DNA of 64,000 nt from Monocercomonoides exilis. Its lineage: Eukaryota > Preaxostyla > Oxymonadida > Polymastigidae. The stretch covers positions 434,001-498,000 of the forward strand of contig LSRY02000049.1 of assembly GCA_001643675.2 (NCBI GenBank), in the 5' to 3' direction. Positions 45,601-57,479 of this stretch are shown piece after piece. Both the position numbers and the translations under genes were made by a program. Under the pieces are notes generated by a model. That model had not been told where the DNA came from. It ran no database searches and saw only the letters and a list, made by a program, of their open reading frames with translations. Every line of letters begins with the position of its first letter. Position 1 is the first letter of the stretch.

Positions 45601-46845
45601 TCGATGGTGACGCTTCCACCGCTGACCGACACAACAACAGCGACAAGGCAGAATGCGACTAAATATCTGCATTTGCCTCCACTTGTCAATGAAACTGGGA
45701 AATGTACTCAGTTCCAAAATGGTTCAATACCTGCTGCTTCGTCTTTGTATGGATCATCAAAGAATGCAGCATCTTCTTCTTCTTCTTCTTCTTCTTCTTC
45801 AAATCCAAATGTTACATCGTCTTCTTATCCGTCTTCTTCTTCACCTTTGGCATTGAATCCATCATCACTCCCTCAAAAGGGAGTGTTTTTTCAGCCTCAG
45901 AATGTGCAAGTGCGTCCATATACGTCCTCAAGTATTCTTCCCCCCACTTATTCCTCTTCTTCTTCTTCCTCCTTCTCCTCCTCTTCAACTTCAGACACAT
46001 TGCTCTCCTCCACTAACAAAAAGCGTGCTTTTTTAACTCCGTCGCACCGCGCTAGCGTTTCTGGCCATCGCCACACGACTTCTCTTCCACCGACACTGCC
46101 TGGGCTGTCGTCTTCAGCCCATGCTTCTCTTTATTCCTCTGTGAATATCGTGTCAAAGAACACCCTTGCGACACCAGCAGTGTCTGCACTCACAGCAAAT
46201 GCAGGAGATAAACAGGGCCTGCCGTTGAATGCAGCAGCTGCGTCAGCAACCTCATCAACACTTGCACCTTCTTTGCCATCTTCTTCAGTGGCTGCTACAA
46301 CATCTGCTGTGAAAATGTTTGCTTCTTCTTCTTCTTCTTCTTCTTCTTCCTCTTCCTCTTCATCTGCCTCTTCCTCTTCCTCCATGCGTTCGTCCATTGC
46401 CCTATCTTCATCGTCTGCTTTGTCTGATTCGTCGCCACTGCTTAAGCGGTCTGTGCACAAAGCAGCATCCTTCACTGAGCTCCCTGCATTGGTTGATTAC
46501 TCATTGTCTGCAACCTCCCCATCGTATTTACCTCTGCCATCTTCTGTTTCATCGTCTTCCTCCTCCACCTCCGCCTCCTCCTCTTCCTCTTCTTCTTCCT
46601 CTTCTTCTTCCTCATCTTCCTCTTCCTCTTCCTCTTCTGCTGTGGCTGCACTGCCAACAGGATCTCTCTCTAGCACATCCAAGCGAGGTGTCGTGCCTTC
46701 TCCGTCGAAACTGCAGAAGACGTCGATTGTCCAGACACTTTCGAGTCAAATGCACACTTTGAAGATTGCACCAGTTCAGAAGGCATCAAACTTGGGGGCG
46801 AAGGATGCAGCAGGATATGCTGTGAGTGCAAAGAAAGTAAAGTAA
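42638..46845 (+). CDS. GSK-3/shaggy-type protein kinase with ~660-residue Ser-rich tail
   Basis: Nine exons join in frame (42638-42821, 42894-43054, 43131-43211, 43280-43390, 43465-43540, 43670-43724, 43868-43974, 44231-44427, 44629-46845) to 1,062 residues. Kinase domain: [18 protein letters not shown] with the catalytic Lys, [27 protein letters not shown], activation-loop [13 protein letters not shown] with the GSK-3 Tyr, and [15 protein letters not shown]. The three basic residues that bind primed phosphate in GSK-3 (Arg of NREL, Arg of HRD, Lys of SAK) are all kept. After the kinase, from about residue 400, come Ser runs and Pro/Ser-rich sequence to the end. The N-terminal inhibitory Ser motif of animal GSK-3 is not seen. 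The early exons are AT-rich, the last two GC-rich. Active kinase is likely. Confidence 0.88.
44057..44082 (+). repeat. TG dinucleotide microsatellite
   Basis: About 13 TG units inside the 256-nt seventh intron of the GSK-3-like gene, followed by a TTTTA repeat at about 44155-44182. Confidence 0.8.
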
Positions 46846-47989
46846 ATGCTTATGTTTCTTTGTTTCTATATTACTATTTTGATTCTTTCTTTCTTTCTTT
46901 CTTTCTTTCGATCTGTTTAATTAATCTATTTTTTTTTAAAGAAATATTTATCTTTATTTATTTTATTTAAGTTTCGTAGCATAATGATCGAGTGATTTAT
47001 GCATCACAATGTAATTATTTAGAGTTAATACTTATCTTTTTTGTGTAATGAATATCAATTTAGATTTATCTTTATTTAAATATTTTTTTGATTGTTTGAT
47101 TTTTTTGTATTTTATTTTTTTGTTTTTTTTTTTGGGTTTTTGGGTTTGGTTTTGATATGTTTAGAGGACTAACGTTATCGATATTTGGGCTCCGCATATA
47201 ATGTGTATTTTGCTTTGCGATATGCAATATATGTTCATTGACGATGGGTAATTTTCATTATCTTTTTTGCATCTTTATCTTTCAATGTAATTCATCATTA
47301 ATTCGACACATCGTTGTTTTTCTTCAGTTTTGATTTCGTAATGTGTGTTTTTAGCAGTCTCCAGCTCATATTTTTTTTTCCTGTTTCTTTTTCATTTCTA
47401 TTTTAATGACTTTTAATGAATTTTTATTTATTTTACGTTTTGAATCGATGGGGCTGTGGCCAAATATTACGTATGTTTGCTTTTCTCCCAATATGCTATT
47501 GATTTGAAATCATGCAAATTTTTATGTTTCTAACGTTAAGTTTCGATGTTGCATGAACATGTATCAATTGCAATGCTTTCATTCATTTTTCTTATTTCCA
47601 TGAATATTACATATTTGATGAATATGTTTCGTTTCGCTACATTCTTTTGACTTCCTGCTATGTTAACTGTTGTAGTTTCTTAGAAATTTTTGAATTTTTT
47701 TTTCTTTTATTGATATTAATGCTTTTGATCTTGTATGCATCCGTGGTTTTTCTTCAATGGATGGCTTCTTCAATTTTGTGCATTTTTGTAACATTCATTA
47801 GATCTCGGAAAAACTCTGTTTTTCGATTAATACTTTTTGAATTTTAAAATTTCATTTATTTTCTTTCTAAATTATATTAATTTCACCAAGAAAAAATGAA
47901 ATTATAAATCGCCGAATTTTTTCTCTTTTTGTTGAAGAATAAAGAACATGGTTAACTGATCAAAATCTCCATCCTCTTTTCCCTTTCCT
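46846..47989. other. Intergenic, AT-rich
   Basis: No gene recognised. Contains a CTTT repeat near 46886-46910 and long T runs. Likely 3' end of the GSK-3-like gene and the promoter of the phosphatase gene. Confidence 0.45.
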
Positions 47990-50371
47990 ATGCATGTTCT
48001 GTCGATTTTATTTTTATTAACTTATGACACTATATGCGATTTAATATCTGTACAAGTTGTAGCTCGTCATGGTTTATTAATAGCTTGTGTTTTATATTTT
48101 ATCATAATATTTATTTTTTTGAAGGTGATAGAGGACCTCTGTTGGATATACCTGTTTGAAAGCAATTGCATTATCATTTGAAAATTACAACATTGTTTTC
48201 AATATAAATATTTTTATTTTAAATCAGAAATACATTAAACCTGGACTTCCTGGAGAATTGACGGTTCGGGGAATGAAACAGCACAAAGCAATTGGAAAAT
48301 TTATCAGAGACCACTATAAAAATGAAAAAAATTTCCTTTCTGAAACTTATAAATCATCAGAAATTTATGTTCGAGCGTCAAACTACAATCGTTGTCTTCA
48401 ATCGGCTTGGTCTCAATTAGCTGGACTTTATGAAAAAGCAAATGGGCCAAATGGAATGCGAGCTATTCCCATGCAGACAGAACTTCAAGAGGAAGAACTT
48501 CTCCTTCGTGGATACGAAGTTAGGTTTGATTAATGATTAAATTTTTTGTTCACAACCTTTTTTAATTTATTTTACACATTGAAGTCCTCCTGCTTTAACT
48601 GGATTCGATAACTATAAAAAGTCAAGCGATTATGATAAAATTGCAGAAGAAATTAAGCCTGATTTAACAAGATTATCTGAGATAATTGAATTTAATGTTA
48701 CAATGGAACATTTGGAATTTACGCTTGATTCAATGTTTATACAGGATATCTATGGGTTTGCTTTTTGTTAGATTTTATCCACTGAATTTTTATGCTTATC
48801 TTTTCCATTTGTTGGTATCTTAAAGAAAGTTGAGCGACGAAGAAAAAGAAATTGGAATAAGGTTGGCAGATGCGATGGATAGAAGTATGACTTTACAAAA
48901 ACTGAGTATCATTATTCATGTTGAATCTTTCACATTTCACATCTTTCATTTAAAAAATTCTCTTTGAAATGAAATATTAGTCAGGCAACAACATTTCTAT
49001 TATCAAGAGCTTTCAAGAGCAAAAGCTGGATTGGGGATGCTTTTTCAAGAGGTTTGAAAACACTTCTCAATTTCTCTGAAATCATTTGCATTTTTTATTG
49101 GAAATATCGGTAAACATCTTTTTTTATAAATATGTTGTAAACTGCGAAATATATTTCGTTTTGTAATCAGTTATTCGTAGATAACGTTAAAGATGATCTT
49201 ACATTATTAGATCAACCCGAATCCACACCTTTGTCAAGCGGCTTGGAACAAAATGAAAATCACACTCATCTATTGCAGTACAGCGAACCAACAAAAAAGA
49301 TTAAACATAAAAAATTCCGTCTTTATTCAGCTCATGACACAACTCTGTATACGATTATGTATCCTTTACAGATTCCGACATATGAAAAGGGCAAGTCAGG
49401 GAATCCACGATACAGGAAGATCTCACCATTCTACTCGGATCAAGTGAAGGAACTCGAAAGAGAGGAAAGAGAAAAGACCGAGGCCATGGCAAATGGGCAA
49501 AACTCCACTTCGCCAAGCAACCGTGTTGAGAATCTCGAGCTTGTTAATCCGCTTCCTTATTATGCTGCTATCTTGCTGATTGAGCTGCATGTTCCACGTG
49601 ATGAAAACAACAAACTCAACCGTAGCTCTGCCTTCTTCCGCTTCTTTTACCAGATAAACGAGGCCAAAGCACGCAAAGGTGAACTATGGACGCAAGTGAA
49701 GCCAGCTCGCTGCTCGTCAATAGACTGTTCAGTGACTGAATTTGAGAATGCTTATAAGTCTTGGATGGTGCCTCATGATCATACAGAAACTGAGGATCCT
49801 TCTCAGCGCTTTTCTGAGACTGTCAATGGGAAAAAGAAAAAGACTCCTCCAGTGAAACTTTTTGATACTGACTATTATATGAGCGAATATGAAAAGTCGA
49901 GAAAGGAGAGTTGCGGAATGGACAAACCAAGTGTGCTTTTTTTTTCAAAATTATTAACTCTTTAAAAATTCATCATAATTATATTGTTCAAATATTTCTG
50001 TATCTTTTTTTTTTCTATCGTCAAATGCAAATGATGATTTCACTTTTGATGGATTCTTTCAGACGTTCCTTTGTATCACGCTGTTTTCCCTCCTCCTAAA
50101 GCTACAGTTTTCTTCACTCTGATAGGAATTTTTTCTGTCCTAGCGGTGTGTTGCACCATTTTGGACATTTTCCTATTCTGGGCATGGAGAAAACGTGTCA
50201 AGGCACAAAGTTTGTTACTATTTATTCTTATCAGTAAACAATTAAATGCTTCTTCAATTTTTCATTTCTTCTTCTTTTCTTTTCTTTTTCTGTTTTATTT
50301 TTCTTTCAGTAAAATATGAAGCGTTTCCCTCAAGTTCGATAAATTATGGAGCTATGAGCGATAATTCTTAG
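47990..50371 (+). CDS. Histidine acid phosphatase, membrane-anchored
   Basis: Nine exons join in frame to 558 residues: 47990-48071, 48125-48153, 48228-48523, 48585-48755, 48826-48884, 48981-49051, 49171-49930, 50063-50209, 50310-50371. Histidine phosphatases hydrolyse phosphomonoesters through a phospho-His. The catalytic RHG (QVVARHGDRGPLLDIP) is completed across intron 1, the conserved Arg sits in VRASNYNRCLQSAWSQL, and the HD pair in LYSAHDTTLYTI. A signal peptide (MHVLSILFLLTYDTICDL) and a single membrane segment near the C-terminus (FFTLIGIFSVLAVCCTILDI) with a short basic cytosolic tail (WRKRVKAQ) make it a type I protein with a luminal or extracellular catalytic domain, like lysosomal acid phosphatase. 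Donors include GTTTAT, GTTTGA, GTTTGC, GTATGA and GTGTGC. Confidence 0.85.
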
Positions 50372-51059
50372 AGAAAATAAGTTCCATTGTAAACGAAACA
50401 AGTTGATTATCAATTATCAATCAAATAATTACAGGTAATTAATACCAGTAAGTTGATTTGATGGAGATGCTATATGTAACTTTTTGTGTTATTAATCTAA
50501 TTTTTATGTAATTTTTGTTCAAAATAAAGATTTACAAAGACTCAAAAAACAATTCAGTTTTGTATGCTTTTTCTAAAATCCAATATAGCTGTGAATATTT
50601 TAAAGCAATTCATTTTATTTTCCGAGAATAAAGAATTGCATGCAATCAACATATTTGTGTCTTCTTTTTTGATCTTTTCTTCATCAAAACGTTGGAATGG
50701 TAGACAAAATGCGATACTTAAAGCATTTATTATTACAATTTTACAATTGGAAATAAGGTTTTTCAATCAAAAATAAAAAACAGAAATGAAAACAGAAATA
50801 AAAATCGAAATAAAAATAATTTAGAACCACTTGACTTTCAAAAAAAATGTTCATATATAAAAGAAAGAAAGAATGAAAGAAAGAACATTATAATTATAAT
50901 TTGAAAAAATACAAAATTAATCCATCATTACATCTTTGAATCTAATAAAAAATAAAAGATCACAACAATAACATTTAAAAAAAAAAAGCATGAAAATGTT
51001 TATAAAACCTGAACAACAAATTTTTAAACTAACAAAGCTGATAAAGCAGTCAATGCAGT
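50372..51059. other. Intergenic between convergent genes
   Basis: Very AT-rich, no recognisable exon. Short frames at 50554-50776 on both strands have no family resemblance. Holds the two 3' ends. Confidence 0.4.
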
Positions 51060-53466
51060 CTATGCAGTAGATGCAGGTGATTGTTTCATTTGCATCTGGC
51101 AAAGAGGGCATTTTCCAATATTTTCCTCCCAATCACTTCCACAGTTGCGATGGAATGCGTGCCCACATCCGTACACATTTGCAATTAGTCTATTTTGAGG
51201 TTCATGGCATATTCCACACACTTCTGATACTGCAACATCAAAAGATAATGTTGGGTGATTTGTAATATTGTTGTAAGGCATTGCCTCAATCAAAAGAAGT
51301 ACAAAATTTGCGATCCCTGCTTGCTTTTCATCGTAAGTGGTGTATCTTTCGTGGCTAGCTTTCTTCCACGGCATGTGAGTCACAGTTCCGTCTTCCTTCA
51401 CCGAAGTGATCCTCCAAGAGCAAGCAAAAAATCCTGGCTTCAAAGGTATCATACGCTTCAAACAACAAGGGCAAAATGGCGATGAAGCGTGAAGGTCATA
51501 TTGTTTCATTCCCCAACGGCAAATCACATTTCTGTTAAACGCTGGACACCCCTCGTGTTTGCATATTCCTTCTATGCAAATCCCTGGCTCCACCACCCGC
51601 CATGATGGGGCAGAGCTGCTGAATGATGTCTCCACCAATGCATCAGTCTTCGTAACATCCACAAAGGCAAGTCCTGGTCCGCTCATCCCGCCTCTGCTTA
51701 TTGGCAGCAGATGCACCGTTGATTCAGTCCCAATCCCAAAATCTTCCAGCACATGACAGTCTTTCAGCCACCTTCCGCCTGATACCAATCGCATCTTACT
51801 CACATCCACTCCTTCAACTGCCATCACCTTTTGCTTCACATCCTCCACAGACTCTGCACCGTCCACCTCCACATTCACTGCCCGACCATCTAAATGCATC
51901 ACTCGAATGTTGAACCCTCCCATCAGCTTCAACAACAAATGCACTGTTGATCTGTCTTCCATTGAATATTCTTCCAAACACCTTTCATCCATCAATTCTT
52001 TTCCGCCCCAAACAAGTCTCTGATGCTCAACTGGAATTCTTTCTTTTTCGGCCACCATTTGTTTGATGTCTCTAACTCTTGTTTCAGCTGCATTAATACT
52101 AAATCTCAAAGTTTGTCCACGTATGGACTTCACAAAAAGTTCTCTTTCCAACCCTCCACACAACCTCAAAGCAAGTAAAATTGTTGATCCTTCAACAATG
52201 TTGCAGTCTGATAAGGAATAGCAATCTGGCAATTGCTTGCCATTAAATATTAGCCTCTGATAATCTGGATTGGTGTAATCTTTTTCATAAATTCTTTTCT
52301 TCAAACCTTCAATAGTCATTTCTGAGTTAACAGTGATATAAAGATATTTCCCATCAAGAGTTTGAATGATAATGCAATATGATTCATCGTTTTTTTCGTA
52401 TGCATATAACCTATCTTCACTTTTTAATCCATATGACGATATTTGCATATCATTATTCATTTTATTTCCTCCCCCAAGAAGTGTCATCTTATCTGCCCTG
52501 ATGCCTATGCTCATCTCAATTTTCTTTTTCAGTTCTTCCACTAGCATCCTTCCATCTCCTTCAACATACACTTTTTTCCCTTGTTCATTATCAATTTGGA
52601 GCATATGCAGTTGAAAAATTCCTTCTTTTTCCTTACCGTCTTTTCCGATCGGTAATTTCAAACTTGAGGACGGAGTGGAGGAAGAACTCGATGAAGAAGA
52701 TAAGTCAGAATCTGAAGAAGATGGGTGAATAGGCAGACAATCATCTGTAATCAACTGATATACACAACAACTCATCCAACTTTGTCCGTAATAAGTCAGT
52801 TTTGATACCAACGTCACTTCTGAAGTTTCCTGAAGTTCAAAATAACCACATTTCCATGTCCCGGAAAATTTTGATCCAATTTCCGAGGCTAGTGTCATTC
52901 GTCCTGCAGGAATATGCAAATTCTCAAATATTCTCACAGCAAATTCATCAACCTTCATATCAGATCTCACATTATGAATCACCACAATTTTTCCTTTCAG
53001 ATCGTTGTTGCATATTGTCACACGAACATCAAATGTTTTAATTCCGCCGAGCAAAATAGACCTATTGTCTTCAACGTGCTGTAATTTGCTTTCATATGAA
53101 ATGATTTCTTCTCCAGTTGAAGAATTATGTTTAACTAAATAGACTGCTTCTCCATCACACTGATAACAAAAATAATTATAAAAAAAATAAAAATATTAAT
53201 CTGAGTCATGCTTCATCAAGAATTTTAACTTTTGCATCGTCAGGAACAAGCTTTTGCCGATAAGTGAAATACAAATCTCTGGCGTCCATATCGTATTTAT
53301 CAGCAATCCCTCGCTTCACACCAAGCATCCAATCATTAGTGCTCAATTTCATTGATATCAATTCTCCTTTGAATGTTGTAAAGTTGTAAGATCTCAATAC
53401 GTCAATCATTTTGGAAGAAATGAATGCGATCTTAACCTTATTAATGTTATATTGCTTCATTTTCAT
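51060..53466 (-). CDS. Tandem ubiquitin-like domains fused to Cys-rich domain and RING finger
   Basis: Exons 53212-53466 and 51060-53159 join through a 52-nt GC-AG intron to 784 residues. Six ubiquitin-like units follow each other: ~8-124 (ends ILLGG), ~125-210, ~263-342, ~343-421 (ends LALRLCGG), ~422-500 (ends LLLKLMGG), ~501-576 (ends LPISRGG). A Ser run separates the second and third. Then a Cys-rich domain at ~610-670 (GICIEGICKHEGC, VICRWGMKQYDLH, FCPCCLKRMIP, FFACSW) and a C-terminal RING-H2 at ~733-776 (CGICHEPQ, GCGHAFHRNCG, CPLCQM). UBL-RING combinations act as ubiquitin ligases in known families; activity here is inferred. The GG ends before the next unit resemble polyubiquitin joints, so processing by a deubiquitinase is possible. 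The first unit is split by the intron. Confidence 0.8.
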
Positions 53467-53635
53467 TATTGTTTTTAATTTTTATTTCTATGTCAACTTG
53501 AATGTTTTAATGCAAGAAAATGAACAAGCAAATTTGCGATTTGTTCACAATTTACATCCAGAACAATTAATAGAATTCGAAAAGAAAGATTATTACAAAA
53601 AGATAATAAATTTATTAAAAATACACATTATAATT

Positions 53636-55545
53636 CTACTTAAAAATAGTATACTTGGAAGAAATAGAAGGATTTAAAACCTTTTTATTTCCGTTTTTGC
53701 TTTGCAAAAATAAGTTTTTTCTTGCCAGTTCTATGGTTTGTTTAAAATAGCTTTTCTTTTTAACCTTTTCTGCAACAATATTCTTTTGTAATCTTCGTTC
53801 TTTACTGCAAATAGTTGTCCGTGATATGAAAGGGAGAGTAATAATTTCATTGTTTCGAACTTCCAAAAACCTGGCTTCAGTTTCTTTGATAATTCTTTCA
53901 GTATCTATGCCAGCCTTCCTCAAACGCTTGTATTTTCGTAAATCAACAATAGGATCGCTAAAACGCCGCAGAACTTCTTGTTCATCTTTAATTGATTGCT
54001 TTGGATTCCAATCAGAATACAATTGCCTCATTCGGTAACTTAATATCTGAAATGACTTTACTTCGAGCAAGGAATCGTTTCCTTCTTGTGATTGAGGCAA
54101 ATCATTAAAAGGCTGCAAAAAGAAGCTTAAATCAAGCAATCCTGTTGCTTGCACACAATCCTTTCCTTTCGTTGATGTATCAAATGAATGATGAGACATT
54201 ACTTGCCTGTAAATGCTACTGTGAGTCTGTATATCAGATGCATGTGTTTGCGAAGCAGTGGAAAAAGAAGGACGAGGACAACTAAAAAGCAAACAGCTAT
54301 CTGCAAGTGAAGCCTCTGATATTCGCTCAAAAGAAGATTGAAGATGTTGTTCGGAATAGTGAAAGACTTGCTTTGGCGTTGTGCATTCTGCTGAATCTTG
54401 CACTGCACTTTCAGAATCCTCTTTCTCAGGAGCATATGCCAATTTACAGATATCCTCCCACGTTTCAGACTTGACTATTTCTGTTTCTGGCATGTCTTTG
54501 ACTTGCAAATAAGTGAAGCGAAGTGGGCGAATGTTCTTCGTAAGCTGTTCTCTCTGCAAAACTCTCTCTTTCTTTGCTATTTGTCTTTGATATTCTGCTT
54601 TTTCATCATCGTCCATATTGTTCTCATCTGAATGCACAAGATGCATTTTTAACTCTTCTATTGTTGCTTTAGTGTCTCCCGCTTTTTCTTCTTCGAAATT
54701 GGCTTCCTTTTCCTTCACTTTCTTTTCTGCCTCATCCCACATTTGGATTTCTTCATCGTATTTAATCCATGGCTTTCGTATCCACACTGATGTCTGTTTC
54801 CAGAGTTGTTTTGCCTCCTTTATTTGCTCTTTGATGAGTTCTTTCCTCCTCTTTTCAATTTTTTCTCCTGGCATTAAAATTCCAATTGTTTTTCTTTCAT
54901 CAGATTCGCTTTTCAGATCGTTTGGATCTAATGCAATTACTTCATTTTGAATGAGTACAGACATATCACTCAAGTGATTTTCGAATTTGACATCTTGTGC
55001 AGCCCATTTCTTCACGAGCTCAACTTTAGGATCCCATTCCATTGGCACTGGATCATACTTTAATTTCTTTGTATCTCGCCGAATTAATTCATCACCTTCA
55101 GATGTAAAAAATTGTGATTGTTCGTGAGAGATATTTTTATTATTATTAAAATCAGATGGTTGAAGTAATAGAGACACGGAATATGTGGAAAATGGATGGG
55201 TAAAGTTGGACGAAAAATTCATCGTGTTAGGTCGTTGCTGATATTTTATTGCTTTCTCGAGGGATGACGAATCTCTCATCGTTGATATGTCGTTGTCATT
55301 TTTTGTAGAGGATATAAAATTTGAAGCGCTTTTTGAACCTGGGACTCTCAAAAATACAAAAGGATGCGACTGTGTCATTTTTAATTATTTAAATCATAAA
55401 TTTATCAAAAATTGAATATCATCAAATACCTCTGATTTTTGTTGTTCAACAAACGCTGATGAGAATTGTGACGAACCAAATTCTTCTGGTTTTCGCAAAT
55501 TAAAATTGATGATACTATTTTCTTCAATAGAATAGAAATATTAGT
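53636..55545 (-). CDS. Hypothetical protein, paralogue of the gene at 35.2-37.7 kb (5' end open)
   Basis: Main exon 53636-55369 (TAA stop) plus an upstream exon ending at 55430 (reads FNLRKPEEFGSSQFSSAF, then VEQQKSE) across a 60-nt intron with a GTATTT donor. The apparent ATG at 55378 lies inside that intron, so it is probably not the start; the true first exon was not found. Not recognised. The charged helical core RRKELIKEQIKEAK ... WIRKPWIKYDEEIQMWDEA ... EKKVKEKE and the C-terminal KYKRLRKAGIDTERIIKETE are shared with the plus-strand paralogue. A second charged helix (DDDEKAEYQRQIAKKERVLQ) follows. Ser/Thr-rich ends differ between the two. Role unknown. Confidence 0.65.
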
Positions 55546-56000
55546 GAGAGCAGTAATCTAAGCTTGTAATAAATATATATTTATTATACCCATATATCAC
55601 TTCTTCATGACTCTTTTGGTGTTAAGATAATCAAAGATTCAATCTTCACCAAAATATTGATTAAGGTTACTATAATCAAAAAATAATTCTTTCGTTTTTT
55701 ATTTTCTGCTGATGATATTCAGGTTTGGGCATTAAATTTTTTGTTTCGAATGCTTATCTTTCAAAATTGTTATCTGCAACTTCTTAAATGCTGTTATCTT
55801 CATTTGTTTTTTGAAATTTCGTGTTATTTTCGCAAAAACTTCAAAAATGCACCTTTAAATGTTAATGAAATGCTTATCATATCTAATTATATCTATGGAA
55901 TGTAAAGTTAAAATGTTATCGCAAAAATCTGAAACGAGTTAGAATTATTAATTTTATATTTTTATCATAAACACTATTTATTGAAGTTTGTTTAGATGCC
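55546..56000. other. Intergenic between divergent genes
   Basis: AT-rich; should contain the missing first exon of the minus-strand hypothetical gene and the promoters of both genes. Nothing else recognised. Confidence 0.35.
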
Positions 56001-57479
56001 ATGACAGATACGAGTGCTAAAAATGATGAAGAAGAAATTGATATGGATGATTGTGTTTCATCAACAGTTGATGCTTCTGCACTACTCGAGCCATTTATAG
56101 ATTCTCTCTCAGTTGCAAATATTCCACAGTTTTGTGAAGCTGCATCAAAAACTCAAAACATTTTTATGAGTTCACCAAAAAAAGTATTTGGAGCTTCATT
56201 GACCAAATTTATGAATGCGCTTTCAAATTGTTTTCCCACAACAAACAATTATGTGATTTTTGAATGCATTCGTCTTTGCGCATCTATTTCCTCTAAAAGC
56301 GACTCAAGCCTTTCGTTGCATAATTCAATAATTCTTCCTCATCTATTGACGCATCTTATTTGTTCTGATATTGTGCTATGCCAAGCAGCGAATTATGCTC
56401 TCATTGAATGGAGTAAAACTGTTGGAATTGCATCTGAATTGCAGTTTGTCGCTTTTAAGCTATCATTTATCAACTTTATTGAAAAAGAAAAGTTGCTATT
56501 GTGGCTGATCCAAGAGCTAATATGGTATGAAGAAGAAGGAGGGAAATTCAAAGATTTGGATGAAGAACAAAAAGCGAAAAACGCTTCAACAAATTCTTCA
56601 GCAACTTCAAATACCGCATCTGGCTCTGACCCCAATACAGCCGAGAAAATAGACAGCACAGAAAAAATATTTGAATCTGTTTTAGGACCCCCAGTTGGGT
56701 ATCAGTTCACTCAATTTGATCCGTCTTTTCGGTATAGTCGCCCTGCGGTTTACTCTGAGTCAGACCTTCTGAGCACATTTGGATGGTTTCGAACCGGAAA
56801 AAATCAGCAAATGGGTTCTTCTTCATCTTCTTTTTCAAACAGTTCCTCTTCATCTTCTTCATCTTCTTCCTCCGCTTCTGCTTCTAGCCACAGAGTGGGT
56901 TTTTCGTCACAGTCAAAGAATTCAATCGCCAAGCCAAAGCCAAAGGCAGATTCGTTAAAGACAACTCAACAGCCGACCCTCGAGCCAATAAAGCTTCCAC
57001 CAACACCGCCGCCTCCACCAGTTCTGAGTTCAGCTGAAATGTACCGCAAAGGCATTTTGGATTGTCTTCTTTCGGTTGCATCTGACTGGCAAAAAATGAA
57101 CTCGTCTTTACACAAGCTGTCTCTGGTCATCGCAATAGAAGCAATACGAATGAATGGATGGATTGCTGTCAGCAGAGAGCTAAATGACTTTTTGAAAGGT
57201 TTTAATTCAAATGACGATTTGCAAGAAAGTGCCATGTGCATCCAAAGAGATCTTGTTTTAGCTCGAGCAGTTGCTGAGTCAGATGCTTCATTGTCTGCGG
57301 TTGCCACTGCAGCTACTCAGTTAAGCTCACCTTCTGTTCCTGCGGTACTGTGTCAGGAATTGCAAGAAAAACATTACTCTACAAAAACGCATTTAGCAAA
57401 CGAGCAAGATGCTGCAAAAAATGATGGGGGAGAGAAAAAAGAAAATGAAGAAGAGAAGAAATCTGTTAAAGAACAATAA
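56001..57479 (+). CDS. Hypothetical helical (armadillo/HEAT-like) protein
   Basis: Single frame of 492 residues from the ATG at 56001 with an acidic start (NDEEEIDMDDC). Residues ~25-180 are helical with hydrophobic pairs (LEPFIDSLSVANIPQFCEAA, IFECIRLCASISS, LLTHLICSDIVLCQAANYAL), suggestive of a HEAT or armadillo solenoid. A disordered stretch with a Ser run and a PPTPPPPP tract follows, then helices (MYRKGILDCLLSVASDWQKM, LHKLSLVIAIEAIRM). It ends in Glu/Lys-rich sequence. Not recognised, no catalytic motif. It lies 340 bp upstream of importin alpha on the same strand. Confidence 0.65.
   Translation: MTDTSAKNDEEEIDMDDCVSSTVDASALLEPFIDSLSVANIPQFCEAASKTQNIFMSSPKKVFGASLTKFMNALSNCFPTTNNYVIFECIRLCASISSKSDSSLSLHNSIILPHLLTHLICSDIVLCQAANYALIEWSKTVGIASELQFVAFKLSFINFIEKEKLLLWLIQELIWYEEEGGKFKDLDEEQKAKNASTNSSATSNTASGSDPNTAEKIDSTEKIFESVLGPPVGYQFTQFDPSFRYSRPAVYSESDLLSTFGWFRTGKNQQMGSSSSSFSNSSSSSSSSSSSASASSHRVGFSSQSKNSIAKPKPKADSLKTTQQPTLEPIKLPPTPPPPPVLSSAEMYRKGILDCLLSVASDWQKMNSSLHKLSLVIAIEAIRMNGWIAVSRELNDFLKGFNSNDDLQESAMCIQRDLVLARAVAESDASLSAVATAATQLSSPSVPAVLCQELQEKHYSTKTHLANEQDAAKNDGGEKKENEEEKKSVKEQ

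Noticed and set aside
55370-55378. ATG at 55378 as start of the minus-strand hypothetical gene
   Set aside because: It lies in a 60-nt intron; the upstream exon is in phase and coding, so the start must be further upstream.
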